Positions 57,056 through 64,000 of a stretch of DNA of 64,000 nucleotides are shown here, one piece after another. Position 1 is the first letter of the stretch. The number at the start of each line of letters is the position of its first letter. The notes under the pieces were generated by a model. It was not told the DNA's origin and did not search any database. It worked only from the letters and a program-made list of their open reading frames with translations. This DNA is from Vibrio alfacsensis (GTDB taxonomy: Bacteria > Pseudomonadota > Gammaproteobacteria > Enterobacterales > Vibrionaceae). The stretch spans positions 2,914,001 to 2,978,000 of the forward strand of contig NZ_CP032093.1 of NCBI RefSeq assembly GCF_003544875.1, in the 5' to 3' direction. Position numbers and translations under genes: made by a program.

Positions 57056-57775
57056 TTACGCTTCTTTGCCGTCTGGAACGAAGACGTAACCTAAGCCCCA
57101 CACAGTTTGAATATAGCGTGGTTTACTTGGATCATCTTCTAACATGCGGCGTAGACGAGAAATCTGGACGTCAATAGAACGCTCCATTGCTGAGTACTCA
57201 CGACCACGAGCCATGTTCATCAACTTATCGCGCGACATTGGCTCACGAGCATTCGTAACCAAGGCTTTAAGTACCGCAAATTCACCTGAAGTCAGTGGCA
57301 TTGCCTCTTCACCGCGGAACATCTCACGAGTGCCTAGATTCAGACGAAATTCACCAAACTCAACCACTTTCTCTTCCGTGCTTGGCGCGCCCGGCAGTTC
57401 AACCGTTTGACGGCGCAGTACCGCTTTAATTCGAGCCAAAAGCTCACGCGGGTTAAACGGCTTTGGTAGGTAATCATCTGCGCCGACCTCAAGACCGACA
57501 ATGCGGTCTACTTCATCACCTTTTGCTGTCAGCATAAGAATTGGCAACATGTTGTTCGCATGACGTAGACGTCGACAAATCGAAAGTCCATCCTCACCCG
57601 GCAACATTAAGTCCAAAACCATAAGGTGGAAGTTTTCACGAGTCAGAAGACGGTCCATCTGTTCGCCGTTAGCTACACTTCTCACCTGAAAACCTTGCTC
57701 AGAAAGGTAACGCTCCAACAGCGCACGTAAACGAGCATCGTCATCGACCACTAATATTTTATGATTTTCCTGCAT
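57056..57775 (-). CDS. ompR: Osmoregulation response regulator OmpR
   Basis: A 239-residue OmpR. The receiver domain has VVDDDARLRALLERYL and LMVLDLMLPGEDGLSI with the phosphorylated Asp, and PKPFNPRELLARI with the conserved Lys. The C-terminal winged helix has MSRDKLMNMARGREYSAMERSIDVQISRLRRMLEDDPSKPRYIQTVWGLGYVFVP. It controls porin and other genes with EnvZ. It is divergent from greB. Confidence 0.97.
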   Translation of the reverse strand: MQENHKILVVDDDARLRALLERYLSEQGFQVRSVANGEQMDRLLTRENFHLMVLDLMLPGEDGLSICRRLRHANNMLPILMLTAKGDEVDRIVGLEVGADDYLPKPFNPRELLARIKAVLRRQTVELPGAPSTEEKVVEFGEFRLNLGTREMFRGEEAMPLTSGEFAVLKALVTNAREPMSRDKLMNMARGREYSAMERSIDVQISRLRRMLEDDPSKPRYIQTVWGLGYVFVPDGKEA

Positions 57776-57989
57776 TGAAACATCCTTTCAAAGGCATCTG
57801 TTGTCAAAAATGTATCACTGTTTTTTCAAACGTGCTTGTGCAAATTGTTACTCTTTTTATCTTCAACACGCTTTTGATGAATAATTTCGACTCCGACCAT
57901 CAAATTTCTCACACTCACAAGAATTTACAGTTAGCTAGCTTCAAGGCTAATATGATGAATAGAATCCAAAAATAGCTGATGTCTCTCTG

Positions 57990-58472
57990 ATGAAAACCAA
58001 TCTAATTACCCGTGAGGGCTACAATCGCCTAAAAACCGAGCTCGATTTTTTATGGCGAGAAGAACGACCTGAAGTCACCAAAAAAGTCACTTGGGCGGCA
58101 AGTTTGGGCGACCGAAGTGAAAATGCGGATTATCAGTATAATAAAAAACGCCTTCGTGAAATTGACCGTCGAGTCAGGTATTTACGAAAACGCCTCGAAC
58201 AAGTAAAAGTCGTGGATTTCGATCCTCAGCAAGAGGGCAAAGTCTTTTTTGGCGCTTGGGTAGAAATTGAAAACGAAGCGGGCGACGTGAAAAGCTTCCG
58301 CATTGTTGGACCCGATGAAATCTATGGCGATGCAAAAGGTTACATTTCGATTGATTCCCCGATGGCACGCGCACTACTAAAAAGAAGTCGATGACGAGTT
58401 CAGCGTAAAACGCCCGAGGGCTTTAAAGAATGGTTTATAAATAGCATTCGCTATCAAGCCGAAGAACAGTAA
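57990..58472 (+). CDS. greB: Transcription elongation factor GreB (C-terminal frameshifts)
   Basis: A coiled-coil cleavage factor that rescues backtracked RNA polymerase. [59 protein letters not shown] is the GreB N-terminus with the acidic coiled-coil tip DRSENADY. Near 58379 an A-run and near 58408 another break the frame; correcting them restores [34 protein letters not shown] and a protein of about 160 residues, as expected. The uncorrected frame stops at 58394. Confidence 0.92.
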
Positions 58473-58608
58473 TTCTTCTGAGCCGATAGTTTGATCGCGG
58501 ATGCACACCAAAAGATATAAAAATAAACTATAGGAAAACCGCATTCTCAGATGCGGTTTTATGTTTTAGCAAAGATGTATTCGTTCAGAAAGAACCTCTG
58601 CCGTGTAA

Positions 58609-60489
58609 TTACTCTTCGTAATCCGGCTTTTCAGTCACGATGTAGTTGGTATCACTGGCAACGACCGCACCATGTTTCAAAAAGTTCTTACCCAAAATCA
58701 TACTGTAATGAAAACGGCTACGGTCTTGTAAATTAACGCGAATTTTCTTCTCTAATTCACCCAATTTTACGTGCATTTCGACCACCGGGCGCTCATTAGC
58801 TTTCTCGCCTTTTTTCGCGGTAATACGCATCACATCGACCACAGGTTTGGTGAACGCTTTTTTCATGCCAGCGTCGTTTTCATAGTTAAAGCTCACCATC
58901 TTTTTACCGTCTTTTTCAAACTGTTTGATGTTTTGTGCATTAATGGAACTCACATCAGCGCCAGTGTCCAATTTGACTGGGAAAGAAAGCCCTTCCACTT
59001 CAGCAACTTCAATGTGCCCCGCCTTGAAAAGCGGCTGTGCATCCAACAAATGATCCGCACGCGTATTCAGCAATACGCCCCCTTTTGCCATGTTATGACC
59101 AAATACGAAAAATGGTTGCTGCTGGTCTTTTTCCAACAAATCAATGGCAAACTTAACTGAGGTTTCTTTATCACCCAAGATAAAGTCGCCCTCAACAACA
59201 GGGCGAACAGCATCGCCAACCTTAAGTTTCTTAAGCACTGGCTTCGTAATTTTCTCTTCTTTGCCATTACTTGTTGGTAAGTAGAACGTTACCACCTCTT
59301 TTTTGTCTTTTGTCGTCAACTCAAAGCCATTTACTCGAAGTAATGGGGTTTTGACCGTAAAGGTTGGATACGCAGGCAGGCTGTAGCCATCAATATTCAC
59401 CGACTCTTGAGGTGAAATCACCAATGGTTTCGATTTCAAAGCATTCTTAAAAGATTTCTCGACCCCACCGAGTAAATTTTCTCTATCGGTATCAATCACA
59501 AAGTGTTGACTCGCAACGTCTTTCCCTAAGCGAATCTGCGAACTAAAGCCGCTACGGTCACGCAAGTAAACCAACCATTGTTGAGTCTCGGTTTCACTCA
59601 CTTTTACAGGGAGGTACACCAATGGTCGCTCACCCTTGCTGGTTTTCAGCATTCGGATCAATGGCAGCGTCATTGAATGGCGCTTGCCATTTTCCCCCTC
59701 CAAGGTAAAAGAAACTTGCTGCTTCTTTTTATCGACCTTGATATTGAGTGCATGAACGTTGGTATAGCGGCTAGATGTCGAAATGCTCACTTTGTAAGGG
59801 AGCCCCTCGATACTCACCGTTTCTTTTTTACCAATCATCTGGGCGTTGGGTTGCTCTTGCAAATAGTCATAACCTGCAAACACCCATGCGTTGTTATCGA
59901 GGTACGTCTTACCAATCAAAACTGGGGCAGAAAATTGCGTACGCTTAGTAAGGTTCACCACGGTATCAACGGTGTGGCCGGCAATGGTCATTGGCATTTT
60001 GACGGTTGGGCGCAAAATAGGTTTTTCACTGGTACGGCTGCGAATGGCACTGATACGGTCTAAATCATCGGTGATTTTGACCTCTTCTCCAGTGTAAGGG
60101 TGATGAAGAGTAAAGCTCACGGTCACTTGATACGGCTTGAAACTTTCCACCGTCCACTTCGCGTTGGTTCCGCCTAGATCGTCGACAATCGCCCACATCA
60201 ATTTGTCATCTTTTAGTTCTTTGTACTCTGGGTTGGAACTGGTCACGTGAATATTGTCAGCGTGCATTGACGTGGTATCAGCGCCCGTATCGATTTTTCC
60301 AATAAAAGGCACGTCACTTAATTCCGGAATATCACTGTAGTGCACACTTTCGACACGACCTAAAACCGGCTTGTCATCAAGTTGGTAGATAGGTGCTTGC
60401 GTTGTAGCAGAAAGAGACTGAGACCAAGCTAAGGGGGTCGCTAGTAAAGCACTTGAAAGCGCCAGAGCCAAAGACATTTTCTTCATCAT
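58609..60489 (-). CDS. Multi-domain retropepsin-like (putative ATP-dependent zinc protease family) secreted protein
   Basis: A 626-residue protein with a signal peptide (to about residue 24). It looks like four tandem units of the retropepsin-like domain often named putative ATP-dependent zinc protease (PF05618). Unit 1 (about 45-210) has the aspartic-protease motif DTGAD at 67-71, and unit 4 (about 495-615) has DTGAD at 508-512. Units 2 (about 225-335) and 3 (about 360-480) keep the strand pattern and the end motif (DRSGFSSQIRLGKD in unit 2, compare DRSRFHYSMILGKN in unit 4), but have no DTGA. It is probably periplasmic. Function of the family is poorly known; neither zinc nor ATP use is suggested by the residues seen. 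Confidence 0.8.
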   Translation of the reverse strand: MMKKMSLALALSSALLATPLAWSQSLSATTQAPIYQLDDKPVLGRVESVHYSDIPELSDVPFIGKIDTGADTTSMHADNIHVTSSNPEYKELKDDKLMWAIVDDLGGTNAKWTVESFKPYQVTVSFTLHHPYTGEEVKITDDLDRISAIRSRTSEKPILRPTVKMPMTIAGHTVDTVVNLTKRTQFSAPVLIGKTYLDNNAWVFAGYDYLQEQPNAQMIGKKETVSIEGLPYKVSISTSSRYTNVHALNIKVDKKKQQVSFTLEGENGKRHSMTLPLIRMLKTSKGERPLVYLPVKVSETETQQWLVYLRDRSGFSSQIRLGKDVASQHFVIDTDRENLLGGVEKSFKNALKSKPLVISPQESVNIDGYSLPAYPTFTVKTPLLRVNGFELTTKDKKEVVTFYLPTSNGKEEKITKPVLKKLKVGDAVRPVVEGDFILGDKETSVKFAIDLLEKDQQQPFFVFGHNMAKGGVLLNTRADHLLDAQPLFKAGHIEVAEVEGLSFPVKLDTGADVSSINAQNIKQFEKDGKKMVSFNYENDAGMKKAFTKPVVDVMRITAKKGEKANERPVVEMHVKLGELEKKIRVNLQDRSRFHYSMILGKNFLKHGAVVASDTNYIVTEKPDYEE

Positions 60490-60698
60490 GATTTTCCGTA
60501 TGAGCTAAGGTAAGGGGTTAGTCGACAAACCAACGCATAAGTTTCGAATTTAATTACAGTTTTGACACAAACCTGACTGATGTCCACCAGCACTCGGTAA
60601 ATTTTTGTGAAGCGCCATTAAAACATTGCAAATTCTACCAATGGCCCCAATGTTCTATACATAACCAATACCCAAACAAAATGAAAGAGAAGACACGG

Positions 60699-63017
60699 AT
60701 GAGCCAAGCTATCTGTCGCATGATTGCTCAAGAGCTGAATGTTCGCCCTGAGCAAGTTAATGCTGCTGTAACCCTGATCGATGACGGTAACACAGTCCCA
60801 TTTATTGCCCGTTACCGTAAAGAAGTAACGGGTGGTCTTGATGATACCCAATTGCGTACACTAGACAGCCGCCTGTCTTACCTTCGCGAGTTAGACGACC
60901 GCCGTCAAACCATCCTAAAATCCATTCAAGAACAGGGCAAACTCACCGCTGAGTTAGAACAAGCTATCACGCAAGCAGACAGCAAAACTCGGCTAGAAGA
61001 CCTGTACTTACCATACAAACCAAAACGTCGCACCAAAGGTCAAATTGCCATTGAAGCCGGCCTAGAACCATTGGCAGATCTCCTATGGAATCACCCTCAA
61101 ACTGAACCAGAAAGCGAAGCAAGCAAATACCTTGATGCAGACAAAGGCGTGGCAGACACCAAAGCCGCACTAGATGGCGCTCGCGCAATCATCATGGAAC
61201 GCATCGCGGAAGACGCAAACCTGCTAGAGAAAATCCGTGGTCACCTAAACCGCAATGCGGAAATGGGCGCTCGCGTCGTTGAAGGCAAAGAGCAAGAGGG
61301 TGAGAAGTTTAAAGATTACTTCAACCACAACGAACCATTAAGCAAAGTACCATCGCACCGCGCACTAGCGATGCTACGTGGTCGTAACGAAGGCTTCCTG
61401 ACATTGGCAATGAATGCCGATCCAGAACAGGAAGAAGGCGCTCGTCAGTCTTACTGCGAAACCATCATCGCTGACCACTATGGCGTGACTCTCAGCAGCG
61501 CACCTGCGGATACATGGCGTAAGCAAGTAATTAGCTGGGCATGGCGCATCAAAGTATCGATGCACATGGAAACCGAGCTAATGGGCGCAATGAAAGAGCG
61601 CGCAGAGATCGAAGCGATTGAAGTATTTGCCACCAACCTAAAAGACTTGTTGATGGCTGCACCGGCAGGTCCTCGCGCAACACTTGGTCTCGATCCGGGT
61701 CTGCGCACGGGCTCTAAAATCGCTATTGTCGATCCGACGGGTAAAGTGCTTGCAACCGAAACCATCTACCCTCACCCACCACAAAAGCAATACGACAAAT
61801 CAGCGCAAATCGTTGATCAGTTGGTGCGCAAGTACAACGTCGATTTGATCGCGATCGGTAACGGTACAGCTTCACGCGAAACCGACAGTTTCGTGGCTGA
61901 TGTGATCAAACGTGGCAATCTGAAAGTGCAAAAAATCATCGTCAGTGAAGCGGGTGCATCGGTTTACTCAGCCTCTGAGTTGGCAGCCAAAGAGTTCCCG
62001 AATATGGACGTATCTTTGCGTGGCGCGGTGTCTATTGCACGTCGCTTACAAGATCCGCTGGCTGAGCTTGTAAAAATCGATCCAAAATCGATCGGGGTGG
62101 GTCAATACCAGCATGACGTGAGCCAATCAATGCTAGCAAAACGCCTAGATGCCATTGTGGAAGACTGTGTAAACGCGGTTGGTGTTGATGTGAATACCGC
62201 CTCTGCAGCACTGCTCACTCGCGTTGCGGGCTTATCCAGCACCATCGCACAAAATATTGTCGACTTCCGTGATGAAAACGGCCGCTTCGACGCTCGTACC
62301 ACACTGAAAAAAGTGCCTCGTTTAGGCCCTAAAGCATTTGAACAGTGTGCGGGTTTCCTACGTATTATGGATGGTAAGAACCCTCTTGATGCTTCAGCCG
62401 TTCACCCAGAAGCGTACCCAGTGGTAAAAGCGATTTCTGAAAAAAACAGCAAAGACATCAAAGCGTTGATCGGCGATTCGAGCTTCCTAAAAAATCTACA
62501 CGCGATCGACTACACCAATGACAACTTTGGTTTACCGACCGTAACTGACATCATTAAAGAACTCGACAAACCAGGTCGAGATCCTCGTCCTGAGTTTAAA
62601 ACTGCAACATTTGCGGAAGGCGTTAACGCTGTATCCGATTTAGAACTAGGTATGATTCTAGAGGGCGTGGTCTCCAACGTGGCTAACTTTGGTGCTTTCG
62701 TCGACATCGGTGTTCACCAAGATGGCCTTGTACACATTTCTGCGCTCACTGACCGCTTTGTTTCAGACCCTCGAGAGGTAGTAAAAGCTGGTGACATAGT
62801 CAAAGTTAAAGTCATGGAAGTGGATGTTCAGCGTAAGCGCATTGCGTTAACCATGCGTTTGAACGACGAGCCTGGTCAAGACAACCGCAGTCAGCGTTCA
62901 GAGACACCACGTCGTAATGACCAACAACGTCGCCAACAACCTCGTCGTGATGATTCTTCATCAAACAACGCCATGGGTGGGGCATTTGCGGCCGCTTTTG
63001 CGAAAGCGAAAAAGTGA
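60699..63017 (+). CDS. tex: Tex-family RNA-binding transcription factor
   Basis: A 772-residue Tex (YhgF). [42 protein letters not shown] is the family start; ATG 60699 is preferred over 60681. In order it has the N-terminal helical domain, a YqgF-like domain ([17 protein letters not shown]), helix-hairpin-helix repeats ([27 protein letters not shown]) and an S1 domain ([29 protein letters not shown]), with a basic Arg/Gln-rich tail. It binds RNA and affects transcription; the precise role is not settled. Confidence 0.95.
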   Translation: MSQAICRMIAQELNVRPEQVNAAVTLIDDGNTVPFIARYRKEVTGGLDDTQLRTLDSRLSYLRELDDRRQTILKSIQEQGKLTAELEQAITQADSKTRLEDLYLPYKPKRRTKGQIAIEAGLEPLADLLWNHPQTEPESEASKYLDADKGVADTKAALDGARAIIMERIAEDANLLEKIRGHLNRNAEMGARVVEGKEQEGEKFKDYFNHNEPLSKVPSHRALAMLRGRNEGFLTLAMNADPEQEEGARQSYCETIIADHYGVTLSSAPADTWRKQVISWAWRIKVSMHMETELMGAMKERAEIEAIEVFATNLKDLLMAAPAGPRATLGLDPGLRTGSKIAIVDPTGKVLATETIYPHPPQKQYDKSAQIVDQLVRKYNVDLIAIGNGTASRETDSFVADVIKRGNLKVQKIIVSEAGASVYSASELAAKEFPNMDVSLRGAVSIARRLQDPLAELVKIDPKSIGVGQYQHDVSQSMLAKRLDAIVEDCVNAVGVDVNTASAALLTRVAGLSSTIAQNIVDFRDENGRFDARTTLKKVPRLGPKAFEQCAGFLRIMDGKNPLDASAVHPEAYPVVKAISEKNSKDIKALIGDSSFLKNLHAIDYTNDNFGLPTVTDIIKELDKPGRDPRPEFKTATFAEGVNAVSDLELGMILEGVVSNVANFGAFVDIGVHQDGLVHISALTDRFVSDPREVVKAGDIVKVKVMEVDVQRKRIALTMRLNDEPGQDNRSQRSETPRRNDQQRRQQPRRDDSSSNNAMGGAFAAAFAKAKK

Positions 63018-63077
63018 TCTCGTAAAAAAACAACCTCGCTAAGATTTAGTACTCAGATTCAAAAGAGTACAGAGTAA

Positions 63078-63117
63078 AAAACGCTCCAATCAGTTTAACC
63101 TGCTTGGAGCGTTTTTA
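63078..63117. terminator. Bidirectional terminator after tex
   Basis: AAAACGCTCCAA and TTGGAGCGTTTT form a 12-bp stem with T-runs on both strands, between tex and the convergent unknown gene. Confidence 0.9.
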
Positions 63118-63128
63118 TTTGGATCGCT

Positions 63129-63593
63129 TCATAGTACTGCTATCACTTCAGATGGAGTATGGGGCGCGACGGCATGACCATAATGAAACTTAATCACCTT
63201 CCTGCGCTTTTCCATCACCCCCTCTTTGATCGCTGCATCCAAAATACGCTTAGGTAACCGAAAGCGAATCGTGTAGCCCTTTCCCTGCTCCTCGCTATAA
63301 GACTTGAGCGCGAGTAAACCAAACAAACGCGCTAACGTATCCTCTGGTTCTTCGTGATAATGACTATCGACATCCGGATCGATTTCATAATCAGGATGAT
63401 CAGATGGATCCCAAGAGGATTGTCGACGTCGTTTCTCATCACTCGTCACTTTGCGCTCGGCATTGGTTTTCGCCAATGCAACCGTCGGCGTGATAGGTTC
63501 TCGAACTTTATTTTCACGAGCAACTTGCTCGGTCTGCACATTCACGGATGGTGCGATCAATGGCACACTAATGTTGGCCGGTGACACAATCAT
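63129..63593 (-). CDS. Hypothetical protein upstream-adjacent to bioH
   Basis: A 154-residue protein I do not recognise. The first 60 residues are rich in Pro, Val and charged residues and look disordered; an acidic stretch (DPSDHPDYEIDPDVDSHYHEEPED) follows at about 62-85. The C-terminal 60 residues form a compact basic segment (YTIRFRLPKRILDAAIKEGVMEKRRKVIKFHYG). There is no signal peptide or membrane helix. It follows bioH on the same strand after 130 bases. The composition agrees with a real gene. Confidence 0.6.
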   Translation of the reverse strand: MIVSPANISVPLIAPSVNVQTEQVARENKVREPITPTVALAKTNAERKVTSDEKRRRQSSWDPSDHPDYEIDPDVDSHYHEEPEDTLARLFGLLALKSYSEEQGKGYTIRFRLPKRILDAAIKEGVMEKRRKVIKFHYGHAVAPHTPSEVIAVL

Positions 63594-63723
63594 TGCGAAC
63601 CCTCCTGAGCGTCGCCCAACTCGTCAATACAGCAAACGCTTCCCACAAGAAGAGTGTGCTAAAACTTGTATCGACCAATTTTTAAGCAGCTTTAGCGCTT
63701 TTATTGGCTCCAATTTTTACAAC

Positions 63724-64000
63724 CTAAGCGGCAAACTCTCGCACCCGAAGACAAAACGCATCATGCTCAGTCATAAAGGGCGCATGAGAGGACTGTTCGA
63801 ACACAAACTGTTGCGTGTTTGGGAGTTGTTCACTCAAATCAGAGGCCACTTTGATAGGCACTAATCCATCGAGTCTGCCGTAAAGACGCAGCATCGGCAT
63901 AGAAAGGCCATGTAATGCATCACGCAAATCAACATCCGCAAGAATGTTCAATCCCACGAGCAAAGAGCCTGGATTCGGTTGCGGTCGAGACAAGACGGCT
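63724..64000 (-). CDS. bioH: Pimeloyl-ACP methyl ester carboxylesterase, 3' part
   Basis: The frame runs off the right edge of the window. The visible 91 residues, SRPQPNPGSLLVGLNILADVDLRDAL to LYGRLDGLVPIKVASDL and FEQSSHAPFMTEHDAF, are the C-terminal half of BioH, an alpha/beta hydrolase. D (in GRLDGLVP) and H (in SSHAPF) of the catalytic triad are present; the Ser lies outside. BioH frees pimeloyl-ACP in biotin synthesis. Its upstream codons continue (AVLSRPQPN), so the start is not in the window. Confidence 0.88.
   Translation of the reverse strand, partial: AVLSRPQPNPGSLLVGLNILADVDLRDALHGLSMPMLRLYGRLDGLVPIKVASDLSEQLPNTQQFVFEQSSHAPFMTEHDAFCLRVREFAA

Noticed and set aside
57990..58472. 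Programmed frameshift in greB
   Set aside because: Two separate shifts, both in A-runs, and similar breaks in many unrelated genes make sequence error the simpler explanation.
63451..63864. 137-codon + strand frame over the unknown gene and bioH
   Set aside because: It runs antisense to bioH, whose protein motifs are unmistakable, and contains no recognisable motif.

Overview
The window reads as chromosome-1 DNA of a Vibrio, probably of the Harveyi clade. The gene order (LPS core genes next to coaD, mutM, rpmG-rpmB, radC, coaBC, slmA, an LpxM-type acyltransferase, pyrE, rph, yicC, then gmk-rpoZ-spoT-trmH-recG, ompR-envZ, greB, tex, bioH) and the protein sequences are those of Vibrionaceae. 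The species cannot be fixed by eye. I see no rRNA, tRNA, insertion sequence, integrase, phage gene or CRISPR array.

Region 1 (1-17.3 kb) is the coaD-side edge of the lipopolysaccharide locus. On the + strand are the tail of a heptosyltransferase-type gene, a GT11 alpha-1,2-fucosyltransferase and waaA. On the - strand, from 11781 down to 2493, runs a tightly packed twelve-gene operon: rmlB, rmlA, fdtA, a GNAT acyltransferase, a KAS III, an ACP, a ketoreductase, a second ACP, a second SDR, an acyl-adenylating ligase, fdtB and a GT2 glycosyltransferase. The sugar genes should make a dTDP-3-amino-3,6-dideoxyhexose (Fuc3N or Qui3N type). The interleaved genes form a small dedicated fatty-acid-synthase-like module that could build a short hydroxyacyl or ketoacyl group for the amino group. 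An ops/RfaH-like element lies in the operon leader. Upstream are kdkA (Kdo kinase) and dgkA, followed by + strand core glycosyltransferases (GT9, WaaE-like, GT2) and a convergent GT90 gene next to coaD.

Region 2 (17.3-30.7 kb) is housekeeping: mutM, a phosphoethanolamine transferase, ribosomal proteins L33 and L28, radC, coaBC, slmA, a late lipid A acyltransferase, pyrE, rph, yicC, a YgiW-type OB-fold protein, an EamA transporter, a small Cys-rich secreted protein and psiE.

Region 3 (30.8-45.0 kb) is a transport block. A Yej/Opp-type peptide ABC operon on the - strand diverges from a + strand cluster with a TonB-dependent receptor, a DUF3450 protein, a TtpC/ExbB-like protein, ExbB, ExbD, TonB and a TPR protein. 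This is a TonB2/TonB3-type system. The two share an 800-bp intergenic region with a CRP-like site.

Region 4 (45.3-64 kb) holds gmk, rpoZ, spoT, trmH, recG, a secreted S9 peptidase, a xanP-type xanthine permease behind a PurR box, envZ and ompR, greB, a four-unit retropepsin-like protein, tex, an unknown gene and the end of bioH.

About ten otherwise normal genes, including essential ones (coaD, waaA), are broken by one- or two-base differences, nearly all in homopolymer runs. This looks like sequencing error, so those genes are annotated across the breaks.
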